A DNA stretch of 13,969 nt, taken from the NCBI GenBank assembly GCA_009843565.1, contig VYDF01000185.1, positions 1 to 13,969 of the forward strand. The letters run 5' to 3'. The notes beneath the pieces were generated by a model that was given only the letters and a program-made list of their open reading frames with translations, made no database searches and was not told where the DNA came from. The position numbers were made by a program, and so were the translations under genes. Below are positions 6,449-12,573 of this stretch, one piece after another. Position 1 is the stretch's first letter. Every line of letters starts with the position of its first letter. The stretch comes from Acidimicrobiia bacterium (lineage in GTDB: Bacteria; Actinomycetota; Acidimicrobiia; Acidimicrobiales; Bin134).

Positions 6449-7705
6449 CTAACCCCGCACCTGGCCCTCGCCTCGCACGACGTACTTGGTAGTGGTGAGC
6501 TGGCGCAGGCCCATCGGTCCACGGGCGTGCAGTTTCTGGGTGCTGATACCGATTTCGGCGCCAAAGCCAAACTCCTCGCCGTCGACGAAGCGGGTGGAGG
6601 CGTTCACCAGCACGGCGGCGGCGTCCACCTCGGTGCAGAATCGGTCGGCGGCCTCCAGATCTGCGGTGATGATGGCCTCGCTATGGCCGCTGCCGGTTTC
6701 GTTCACATGGGCGATGGCCTCATCCAGGCCGTCCACCACCTTCACCGACAGCTTCAAGTCGAGGAATTCGGTGAAGTAGTCGGCTTCGGTGGCCTCTGCG
6801 ATGCGATCCGGCCCCAGGATGGCTTGGGCTGCCTCATCGCCCACCAGCTCGACGCCGGCCAGGTCGTCGGCCAGCGGGGGCAGCAATTCGGCCGCCACCG
6901 CCCGGTGCACCACTAGGGATTCGGCCGCGTTGCAAACCGACGGGCGCTGGGTCTTGGCGTTCACCACGATGCGCCGGGCCATGTCCAGATCGGCTGAGGC
7001 GTCCACGTACACGTGGCAGTTCCCGTCGCCGTCGATCACGTAGGGCACGGTGGCGTTCTCCAAGATTGAAGCAATCAGCCCGGGACCGCCTCGGGGAATG
7101 AGGCAGTCGATGCTGTCCCGCAGCTGCATAAACTCGGCTGCCGCTGAGTGGCTGGTATCGGACACCAGCACCAGGGCATCGCTGGGCAACCCAGCCTTCT
7201 CATAGGCATCCCTCATCACGCCGGCAATGGCCAGATTGGAGCCCAGGGCACTGGACGACCCCCTCAAGAATGCGGCATTGCCCGACTTGAGGCACAAGCC
7301 GGCGGCGTCGCTGGTTACGTTGGGGCGGCTCTCATACACGATGGCCACCACGCCTAACGGCACTCGCACCTGGCTGATCCGCAGGCCGGAGGGGACCACC
7401 CAGCCCCCCACGATCTCCCCCCCCGGATCAGTCACGCCAGCCACCGTGCGCAATCCACCAGCCATGCCAGCAAGCCGGGAGTCGGTCAGGCGGAGGCGGT
7501 CCACCAGCGTGGCACTCATACCCGACGCGGTGGCGGCCTCCACATCAGCTCGGTTGGCCTCCAACAAATCGTCTCGGGCCTGCTCCAGTTGGTCGGCGGC
7601 CAGCAGCAGCGCATGGTTCTTGGTCTCGGTGTCGGCGGTGGCCAAAACCCGGGCCGCGGCCTTGGCCCGGTCGGCCAACTCGGCCATGGGTGTATCAGCG
7701 CTCAC
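6449..7705 (-). CDS. proA: Gamma-glutamyl phosphate reductase
   Basis: Second step of proline synthesis: NADPH-dependent reduction of gamma-glutamyl phosphate to glutamate-5-semialdehyde (cytosolic; aldehyde dehydrogenase superfamily). From GTG 7705 the protein is 418 residues, close to E. coli ProA at 417. Landmarks are the VYESRPNVTSDAAGLCLKSGN nucleotide-binding region (123-143), LIPRGGPGLI (202-211), and QRPSVCNAAES (253-263) with the catalytic Cys258. The C-terminal part contains GFGAEIGISTQKLHARGPMGL, also typical. The frame runs further upstream to 7909, but that stretch is low-complexity and overlaps the divergent murJ. ATG 7687 is an alternative start. A TACGCT box ends 6 bases before the GTG and there is no Shine-Dalgarno, suggesting a leaderless transcript. 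Unusually, proB is not adjacent: murJ intervenes on the other strand. Confidence 0.93.
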   Translation of the reverse strand: MSADTPMAELADRAKAAARVLATADTETKNHALLLAADQLEQARDDLLEANRADVEAATASGMSATLVDRLRLTDSRLAGMAGGLRTVAGVTDPGGEIVGGWVVPSGLRISQVRVPLGVVAIVYESRPNVTSDAAGLCLKSGNAAFLRGSSSALGSNLAIAGVMRDAYEKAGLPSDALVLVSDTSHSAAAEFMQLRDSIDCLIPRGGPGLIASILENATVPYVIDGDGNCHVYVDASADLDMARRIVVNAKTQRPSVCNAAESLVVHRAVAAELLPPLADDLAGVELVGDEAAQAILGPDRIAEATEADYFTEFLDLKLSVKVVDGLDEAIAHVNETGSGHSEAIITADLEAADRFCTEVDAAAVLVNASTRFVDGEEFGFGAEIGISTQKLHARGPMGLRQLTTTKYVVRGEGQVRG

Positions 7706-7711
7706 CGCGCG

Positions 7712-7717
7712 AGCGTA
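7712..7717 (-). promoter_or_regulatory. Candidate -10 box for proA
   Basis: TACGCT on the minus strand, 6 bases upstream of GTG 7705. It matches TANNNT at the leaderless spacing also seen before the ATPase gene. No -35 match is evident. It supports GTG 7705 rather than ATG 7687 as the proA start. Confidence 0.35.
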
Positions 7718-7720
7718 CCC

Positions 7721-7731
7721 GACCACTGGTC
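7721..7731. promoter_or_regulatory. Palindrome in the proA-murJ divergent promoter
   Basis: GACCACTGGTC, two 5-base arms around a single C, in the 115 bases separating the proA and murJ starts. It lies directly upstream of the candidate proA -10 and upstream of a TAGCGT box (7741-7746) that could serve murJ. A regulator site is possible, but a palindrome this short may arise by chance. Confidence 0.22.
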
Positions 7732-7820
7732 CTGCTCCGGTAGCGTGTTTTGGCATTCCACCGGTTGAACAGCGATTCGAAGACCCCGACGACTCCCCGC
7801 GCCCTAGCGGCAAGGGAGCA

Positions 7821-9482
7821 GTGCTGGTGGGTGCCGGGATCTTCCTGTCTCGCGTCTCCGGCATCGGCCGAGAGGTGGCGGTGGCGGCGTTCATCGGCGC
7901 GGGCCGCATCGGCGACGCCTACCGGGCCGCCCTGACGATCCCCCGTCTACTCCAGAACCTGCTGGGCGAGGGGGTGCTCTCGGCCTCGTTCATCCCCATC
8001 TACTCGCAATTGGTCGAGCAGGACCGGCGCAAGGATGCCGGTCGGCTGGCCGGAGCGGTATTCGGGCTCTTGTCCGTAGTCACCGGGTTGTTGGTTTTGG
8101 CCGGCTGGCTGCTGGCCGAACCGGTGGTGTCGCTGCTGCTGTGGCGGCTGTCAGACGAGACTGCTGATCTGACCGTCGAACTGGTGCGGGTGATGTTCGC
8201 CGGGATCGGGTTCATTGTGCTGGCCGCGTGGGCTCTGGGGGTGCTCAACGCCCATCGCCGGTTCTTCCTGTCGTATGCCGCCCCGGTGATCTGGAACGCC
8301 GCGCAAGTGGCGTTCATGGTGGGAGCTTGGCTGGTGTGGCACAACGTGGATCCCGCCGCCCGGGCTTCCGACGTGGCCAAGATGGCGGCCTGGGGAGTGG
8401 TTTTGGGCGGGGCTCTCCAGTTTTTGATACAGGTGCCGCTGGTGCTCCGGCTCGTTCCGTCGCTGCGGCTCAGCCTGAATTGGCGCCGCCCCGATGTCCG
8501 CACCGTGCTCAACCGGTTCGGGCCCGCGCTTATCGGTCGGGGCGTGGTGCAGGTGTCGGCATACGTGGACTTGATCCTGGCCGGATTGCTGGCTGGCGGG
8601 GCGATCGCCGCCCTGGGGTTCGCCCAGGTGATCTACTTCCTGCCCATCAGCCTGTTCGCCATGAGCGTGGCCGCCAGCGACCTGCCGGAGATGGCCCGAG
8701 AGCAGGGCGATCCCGAGGCACTGGTGCGGCGATTGCAGACTGGTTTAGACCGCATCGGGTTCTACGTGTTGTTCTCAGCGGTTGCGTTCATCACGATGGG
8801 CGGGCTGATTGTGGGGGCGCTGTTGGAGCGGGGACAGTTCAGCGGCGACCAGACCGTGCAGGTGTGGTGGATCTTGGCGGCCTACAGCCTGGGACTGGTG
8901 GCCTCGGCGTCTTCTCGCCTGCTGCAGACCGCCTGCTTTGCTGCGGGCGCCGCCAAAGGCCCGGCCCGGGTGGCGGTGGTGCGGGTGGTGCTGGCCGCAG
9001 CAGTGGGGGTGGTGCTCATGTTCAGTTTCGACTCGTACGCGGTGGTCAGCGGCAGCGTGGAGCGACTGGGAGATTTCCAAGTGCTTTCTCTGCTTTCGGA
9101 CGCGGAGCGGGCCGACGAAGCAGTGCGGCTGGGAGCGGTCGGGCTTGCCCTTGGCAGCACGGTTGCCGCTTGGGCGGAATACGGCATTTTGCGCCATCGG
9201 GTTCGGCTGCTGCTGGGCCGCAGCCGACCGGTGAAAGGGCCGACGGGACGCCTGGCCATTGCTGCGCTGTCGGCTGCTGCGCTGGGCGCAGTGCTGGCCT
9301 GGAGTCTTGAGCCGCTGCCGTTGTTGGTGTCCGCGCCGTTGGCGCTGCTGGTGACCGGAGTGGTCTATGTGGTTCTGGGCCGGGGCTCGGGGGTGGCCGC
9401 GGCCGAGGAGGCCGCGACTTTGATCGAGCAGGCCGTGGCCCGGCTGACTAGGGCAGCACGGTCAAAGAATCGCGGTGAATGA
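7821..9482 (+). CDS. murJ: Lipid II flippase MurJ (MviN)
   Basis: Polytopic membrane protein of the MOP superfamily that flips lipid II across the cytoplasmic membrane for peptidoglycan synthesis. About 553 residues, with hydrophobic segments along the whole length as expected for a 14-helix MurJ. The N-terminal signature is clear: FLSRVSGIGREV keeps both arginines corresponding to E. coli Arg18 and Arg24, followed by IPRLLQNLLGEGVLSASFIP, the conserved helix-2 region. The short C-terminal tail (AEEAATLIEQAVARL...) is charged and probably cytosolic. The start is uncertain. The frame is open far upstream into the proA antisense region; GTG 7821 (or 7827, with AAGGGAG 8 bases before it) puts the start just before the first helix. 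It is the only plus-strand gene in the core block, and its last 35 bases overlap the proB 3' end. Confidence 0.88.
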   Translation: MLVGAGIFLSRVSGIGREVAVAAFIGAGRIGDAYRAALTIPRLLQNLLGEGVLSASFIPIYSQLVEQDRRKDAGRLAGAVFGLLSVVTGLLVLAGWLLAEPVVSLLLWRLSDETADLTVELVRVMFAGIGFIVLAAWALGVLNAHRRFFLSYAAPVIWNAAQVAFMVGAWLVWHNVDPAARASDVAKMAAWGVVLGGALQFLIQVPLVLRLVPSLRLSLNWRRPDVRTVLNRFGPALIGRGVVQVSAYVDLILAGLLAGGAIAALGFAQVIYFLPISLFAMSVAASDLPEMAREQGDPEALVRRLQTGLDRIGFYVLFSAVAFITMGGLIVGALLERGQFSGDQTVQVWWILAAYSLGLVASASSRLLQTACFAAGAAKGPARVAVVRVVLAAAVGVVLMFSFDSYAVVSGSVERLGDFQVLSLLSDAERADEAVRLGAVGLALGSTVAAWAEYGILRHRVRLLLGRSRPVKGPTGRLAIAALSAAALGAVLAWSLEPLPLLVSAPLALLVTGVVYVVLGRGSGVAAAEEAATLIEQAVARLTRAARSKNRGE

Positions 9483-10545
9483 CCTCGTCGGGAGCACCGG
9501 GAGGCATGGCATCGGTGCGCAAGCCCACCACCGAGTCCATGTCGTCTGAGGAGAGCTCCACCAGGCCTCTGGCGAAAACCTGATCGTCGGGACCCCGCAC
9601 GTCCACCGCATCACCCGGCTGGAAGGCCCCTTCGAAACCGGTGATGCCGATGGCCAGCAGCGAGGCACCCCGCTCCACCATCGCCCGACGGGCACCGGCA
9701 TCCACCCGCACCGTTCCGGTGGGAACCATGGCGAATCCTATCCACAGCTTGCGGGCGCTCAACCGCTGGGGCTGGGCAGCCACCGTTGTCCCCACACCGG
9801 GCACTTGGGCCATAGCATCACCGACGACCCCTTGGCGATCGGCGGCCGCGATCACGGTCCGCAACCCCGACCAGCTGGCAATCCGAGCTGCGGCCAGCTT
9901 CGAGGCCATGCCACCGCTGCCCCGATCGGTGCCCGCCCCGCCCGCGGCGGCGGCCAACTCATCCAGCAGGCTCAGGTCGGTGATCTCCTCCACAATTCGG
10001 GCTTCAGCGTCGGAGCGGGGATCAACGGTGTGAACCCCTTCGGTGTCGGTCAACAGCACCAGCAGCTCGGCACCCACCATGTGGGCTACCAGGGCCGATA
10101 TGCGGTCGTTGTCCCCCCAGCGAATGGCGTCGTCGGCCACCGCGTCGTTCTCGTTCACGATGGGGACAACGCCCAGCTTCAGCAGTCGGCTGAGGGTGCG
10201 CTGGGCATGCAGATACTGGGTGCGCTCCAGAAAATCCCGAGGGGCCAGCAGCACTTGGCCGCAGATCAGCCCATAGCCGTCCAAGAACTCCTGGTAAAGG
10301 GCCATCAGCCGGCTTTGGCCCACCGCGGAGAGCGCCTGGAGGGTCACCGAGTCTCGGGGGCGACCCTGCTCGAATCCGAGCACTGGCAGCCCCGCGCCGA
10401 TGGCCCCGGAACTGACCACCACCGCCTGATGGCCGTCGGCCACCGCCGCGGCCACCTCACCGCTCAACTTGGCCACCGCCTCGGTTCTGATGGTGCCGTC
10501 GGCCTCGGTAATCGACGATGTTCCGATCTTCACCACCACGATCAC
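9448..10545 (-). CDS. proB: Glutamate 5-kinase with PUA domain
   Basis: First, committed step of proline synthesis: ATP-dependent phosphorylation of glutamate to gamma-glutamyl phosphate; normally feedback-inhibited by proline. The 365 residues hold an amino-acid-kinase domain, with VVVKIGTSS at the N-terminus, SSGAIGAG (45-52), IVNENDAV (129-136), WGDNDRISALVA (143-154), TDTEGVHTVDPR (166-177) and GSGGMASKLAAARIA (209-223), then a C-terminal PUA domain from about 275 to 355. Start GTG 10545 overlaps the obgE TGA by four bases (GTGA), so translation is coupled to obgE. Its product is channelled to ProA, whose gene is about 1.7 kb further on, across the antisense murJ. The 3' end overlaps murJ by 35 bases. 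Confidence 0.95.
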   Translation of the reverse strand: MIVVVKIGTSSITEADGTIRTEAVAKLSGEVAAAVADGHQAVVVSSGAIGAGLPVLGFEQGRPRDSVTLQALSAVGQSRLMALYQEFLDGYGLICGQVLLAPRDFLERTQYLHAQRTLSRLLKLGVVPIVNENDAVADDAIRWGDNDRISALVAHMVGAELLVLLTDTEGVHTVDPRSDAEARIVEEITDLSLLDELAAAAGGAGTDRGSGGMASKLAAARIASWSGLRTVIAAADRQGVVGDAMAQVPGVGTTVAAQPQRLSARKLWIGFAMVPTGTVRVDAGARRAMVERGASLLAIGITGFEGAFQPGDAVDVRGPDDQVFARGLVELSSDDMDSVVGLRTDAMPPGAPDEVIHRDSLTVLP

Positions 10546-11834
10546 GGCGACACCTCTTTATCCACACTCAGGTATTCGTCGTCATCGTGATACTCGAACT
10601 CGAAGTCGCCGATCCGGGCGGTGTCGCCCGCTTTGATCCCGGCCCGGACCAGGGCCCGGTCCACACCCAGCCGCTCCAGTCGGCGACGAGCGAAGTCCCA
10701 CGCGCCGGGAGCGTTCAGATCCGATAGCGCGACCGTGCGCTCCACCGCTCGGCCCGCCACGACGTAGGCGCCGTCGTCGGCTCGCTCGACCCTGAAACCC
10801 TCGGGAACAGGCCGATGAACCACCACTTCGCCTGAGGTCCCGGCGTCCCGCCCGCGATCTTCCTGGGATCGGGCAGCCCGAACCGCGTCGGCCATGGCCC
10901 TGATCAGCTCGGACAAACCGGTGCCGGTCACCCCGGAGACGCACAGCGCTCCTGGCGGCGGCTCCAGATGGCCGACATCGACCTTGGACGCGACCAGGAT
11001 CCGGGGCCGCTCCAGCAGCTCCGGACGGTAAGCGCCCAGTTCCTCCAACAGCACCCGCTGCTGTTCGGCAGGGTCGATCTCCTCTACTGAGGCCAAATCG
11101 ACCATGACCACCAGAGCCCGGGCCCGCTCGGTGTGGCGCAAGAAGCGGTGGCCGAGGCCGCGGCCCTCGCTGGCCCCGGCGATGAGGCCGGGGATGTCGG
11201 CCACCACCATCTCGAAGTCGTCGTCGGTTCGGACCACCCCCAGGTTGGGCTCGAGGGTGGTGAACGGGTAGTCGGCGATCTTGGGACGTGCTGCGGATAT
11301 GCGGGAAATCAGCGTGCTCTTGCCCGCATTGGGAAAGCCAACCAGCGCCACGTCGGCCAGCAGCTTCAATTCGAGCCTCAGCCAGCGCTGCTCCCCTGCC
11401 TCGCCCTGCTCGGCAAACGCCGGAGCCCGGTTCTGATGGGTGGAGAACCGGGCGTTGCCGTGACCTCCCTGACCGCCGGAGGCGGCAAGCCAGCGAACCC
11501 CGTCGGCCGCGAGGTCGGCGAGCAGCTCCCCGCTCTGGTCCTTCACCGAAGTTCCCACCGGAACCCGGACCATGGCGTCGTCACCTGTCGCCCCGTGGCG
11601 GCGCTTTCCCTGGCCGTGGCTGCCGTTTTGCGCCCGGCGATGAGGGTGGTCTTTGAACGCGATCAGCGAAGCCACATTGTGGTCGGCCACCAGCCAGACG
11701 TCGCCGCCGTCGCCGCCGTCGCCGCCGTCGGGACCGCCTTTGGACACATGGGCCTCACGGCGAAAGGCAACACATCCGGCGCCGCCGTCGCCACCCCGCA
11801 CATTCAGGCCGCACTCGTCTACGAACTGGGACAT
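10542..11834 (-). CDS. obgE: Obg-family GTPase (CgtA)
   Basis: Ribosome-associated GTPase needed for 50S subunit assembly and linked to the stringent response. It has all three Obg domains in 430 residues: the glycine-rich Obg fold (1-158, including GGPDGGDGGDGGDV), the G domain, and the C-terminal OCT domain (about 346-416). G-domain motifs are GFPNAGKST (166-174), DYPFTT (188-193), DIPG (213-216) and a G5-type SGVTGTG (300-306). The G4 motif, normally NKxD, reads SKVD (283-286). The acidic HDDDE end is common. Start ATG 11834 has no Shine-Dalgarno. The 55-base gap after rpmA contains an elaborate hairpin that may control it. It is in an operon with rplU and rpmA upstream and proB downstream. 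Confidence 0.96.
   Translation of the reverse strand: MSQFVDECGLNVRGGDGGAGCVAFRREAHVSKGGPDGGDGGDGGDVWLVADHNVASLIAFKDHPHRRAQNGSHGQGKRRHGATGDDAMVRVPVGTSVKDQSGELLADLAADGVRWLAASGGQGGHGNARFSTHQNRAPAFAEQGEAGEQRWLRLELKLLADVALVGFPNAGKSTLISRISAARPKIADYPFTTLEPNLGVVRTDDDFEMVVADIPGLIAGASEGRGLGHRFLRHTERARALVVMVDLASVEEIDPAEQQRVLLEELGAYRPELLERPRILVASKVDVGHLEPPPGALCVSGVTGTGLSELIRAMADAVRAARSQEDRGRDAGTSGEVVVHRPVPEGFRVERADDGAYVVAGRAVERTVALSDLNAPGAWDFARRRLERLGVDRALVRAGIKAGDTARIGDFEFEYHDDDEYLSVDKEVSP
11701..11727 (-). repeat. Three tandem 9-base repeats inside obgE
   Basis: TCGCCGCCG repeated three times on the plus strand, encoding a Gly-Gly-Asp triplet three times near residues 37-45 of the Obg domain. Obg proteins are glycine-rich here, so the repeat is in frame and compatible with function, but exact repetition at the DNA level makes slippage plausible. 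Confidence 0.7.
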
Positions 11835-11851
11835 CGTCTGTCAATCCGCAC

Positions 11852-11889
11852 TCGTCTAAGCCAAGCGGCTGTGAGCCGCTGGGAGACGA
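11852..11889 (-). promoter_or_regulatory. Structured leader hairpin between rpmA and obgE
   Basis: A 38-base inverted structure fills most of the 55-base gap. The inner stem is a perfect 7 base pairs (AGCGGCT 11864-11870 with AGCCGCT 11874-11880, 3-base loop). It continues past one mismatch into two C-G pairs, then a small bulge, then a perfect 6-pair outer stem (TCGTCT 11852-11857 with AGACGA 11884-11889). On the RNA it starts immediately after the rpmA stop codon. There is no U-tract, so an ordinary terminator is unlikely; an attenuator, RNase processing site or translational control of obgE are options. Two further TCGTCT copies (11815-11820, 11834-11839) overlap the obgE coding start. Confidence 0.5.
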
Positions 11890-12141
11890 TCAGTCGGCGA
11901 TGACGTCGACGAGCTTGCGGCGGCGCCGATGGCCGAACTTGACCCGGCCGTCGGCGGTGGCGAAGAGGGTGTCGTCGCGGCCGCGTCTGACGTTGTCACC
12001 GGGATGGATGCGGGTTCCCCGCTGACGCACGATGATCGAGCCCGCGGTCACCTGCGTGCCGTCGAACACCTTGACCCCTAGGCGCTTGGGGTTGGAATCT
12101 CGGCCGTTGCGGGTTGAGCCGCCGCCTTTGGTCTTGGACAT
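11890..12141 (-). CDS. rpmA: 50S ribosomal protein bL27
   Basis: Large-subunit protein near the peptidyl transferase centre; its flexible N-terminus reaches toward the P-site tRNA. The 83 residues are full length and show the family hallmarks: GGGSTRNGRDSNPKRLGVK at the N-terminus, AGSIIVRQRGTRIHPGDNV, and DDTLFATADG. There is no Firmicutes-type cleavable N-terminal extension. ATG 12141 is preceded by GAAGGGAG at a good spacing, one of the few clear Shine-Dalgarno sites here. It lies 28 bases after rplU in the same operon. Confidence 0.97.
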   Translation of the reverse strand: MSKTKGGGSTRNGRDSNPKRLGVKVFDGTQVTAGSIIVRQRGTRIHPGDNVRRGRDDTLFATADGRVKFGHRRRRKLVDVIAD

Positions 12142-12169
12142 CTCCTGCTCCCTTCAGCGTTCCGACTGG

Positions 12170-12475
12170 CTATGCCTTGATAGCCGTGATCTGGATGCGG
12201 GACTTACGCTGGCGGTGGCCCCACCGCCGATGCTGGTTGCTCTTGTTCTTGTAGGTGAAGCCATTGATCTTGCGATCCTTAACCGAGTCCACCACCGTGG
12301 CGGTGACCTTGGCCTTGCCGAGCGCGTCGGGGGCGGCGGTCACCGAATCGCCGCCCACCAGCAACAGGGGGATCAGCTCCACCTCGGCCCCGGGCTCGCC
12401 CAACAACTCAACGTCAAGGACTTGGCCCTCTTCAACTTTGTACTGCTTTCCGCCTGTGCGGATGACGGCATACAC
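12170..12475 (-). CDS. rplU: 50S ribosomal protein bL21
   Basis: Large-subunit protein that binds 23S rRNA. The 101 residues start MYAVIRTGGKQYKVEEGQ, the standard bL21 beginning, and end in the basic HRRWGHRQRKSRIQITAI segment that matches the bL21 signature. First gene of the rplU-rpmA-obgE-proB run, 98 bases after the RNase E/G stop. A short AGGTG lies just before ATG 12475. A candidate promoter is in the gap upstream. Confidence 0.97.
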   Translation of the reverse strand: MYAVIRTGGKQYKVEEGQVLDVELLGEPGAEVELIPLLLVGGDSVTAAPDALGKAKVTATVVDSVKDRKINGFTYKNKSNQHRRWGHRQRKSRIQITAIKA

Positions 12476-12530
12476 CTGCTTGCGCCTCGCTCACTACTTG
12501 CTGGCAGGTCCGACCGACAATTCTAGACGA

Positions 12531-12558
12531 ACTATCAGGCGCCAACCCCAACCGTTAA
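12531..12558 (-). promoter_or_regulatory. Candidate promoter for rplU-rpmA-obgE-proB
   Basis: On the minus strand TTAACG (12558-12553), a 16-base spacer, then GATAGT (12536-12531); each hexamer matches its consensus at four of six positions. Transcription would begin near 12524, leaving a leader of about 50 bases before rplU. The match is modest, and the gap could equally be transcribed only from upstream of the RNase gene. Confidence 0.28.
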
Positions 12559-12573
12559 GACCCCGCCAAACGG

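Noticed and set aside
7227..7820. Upstream in-frame extension of murJ to an ATG at 7227
   Set aside because: It runs antisense through the proA coding region and encodes Ser/Ala/Arg-rich sequence with no MurJ homology; the family N-terminus begins just after 7821.
7706..7909. N-terminal extension of proA up to 7909
   Set aside because: It overlaps the murJ N-terminus and is low-complexity; the GTG at 7705 gives the family length.
8228..9310. A 360-codon plus-strand frame inside murJ
   Set aside because: Arg/Gly/Ala-rich shadow of murJ in another frame, with no start signal or domain.
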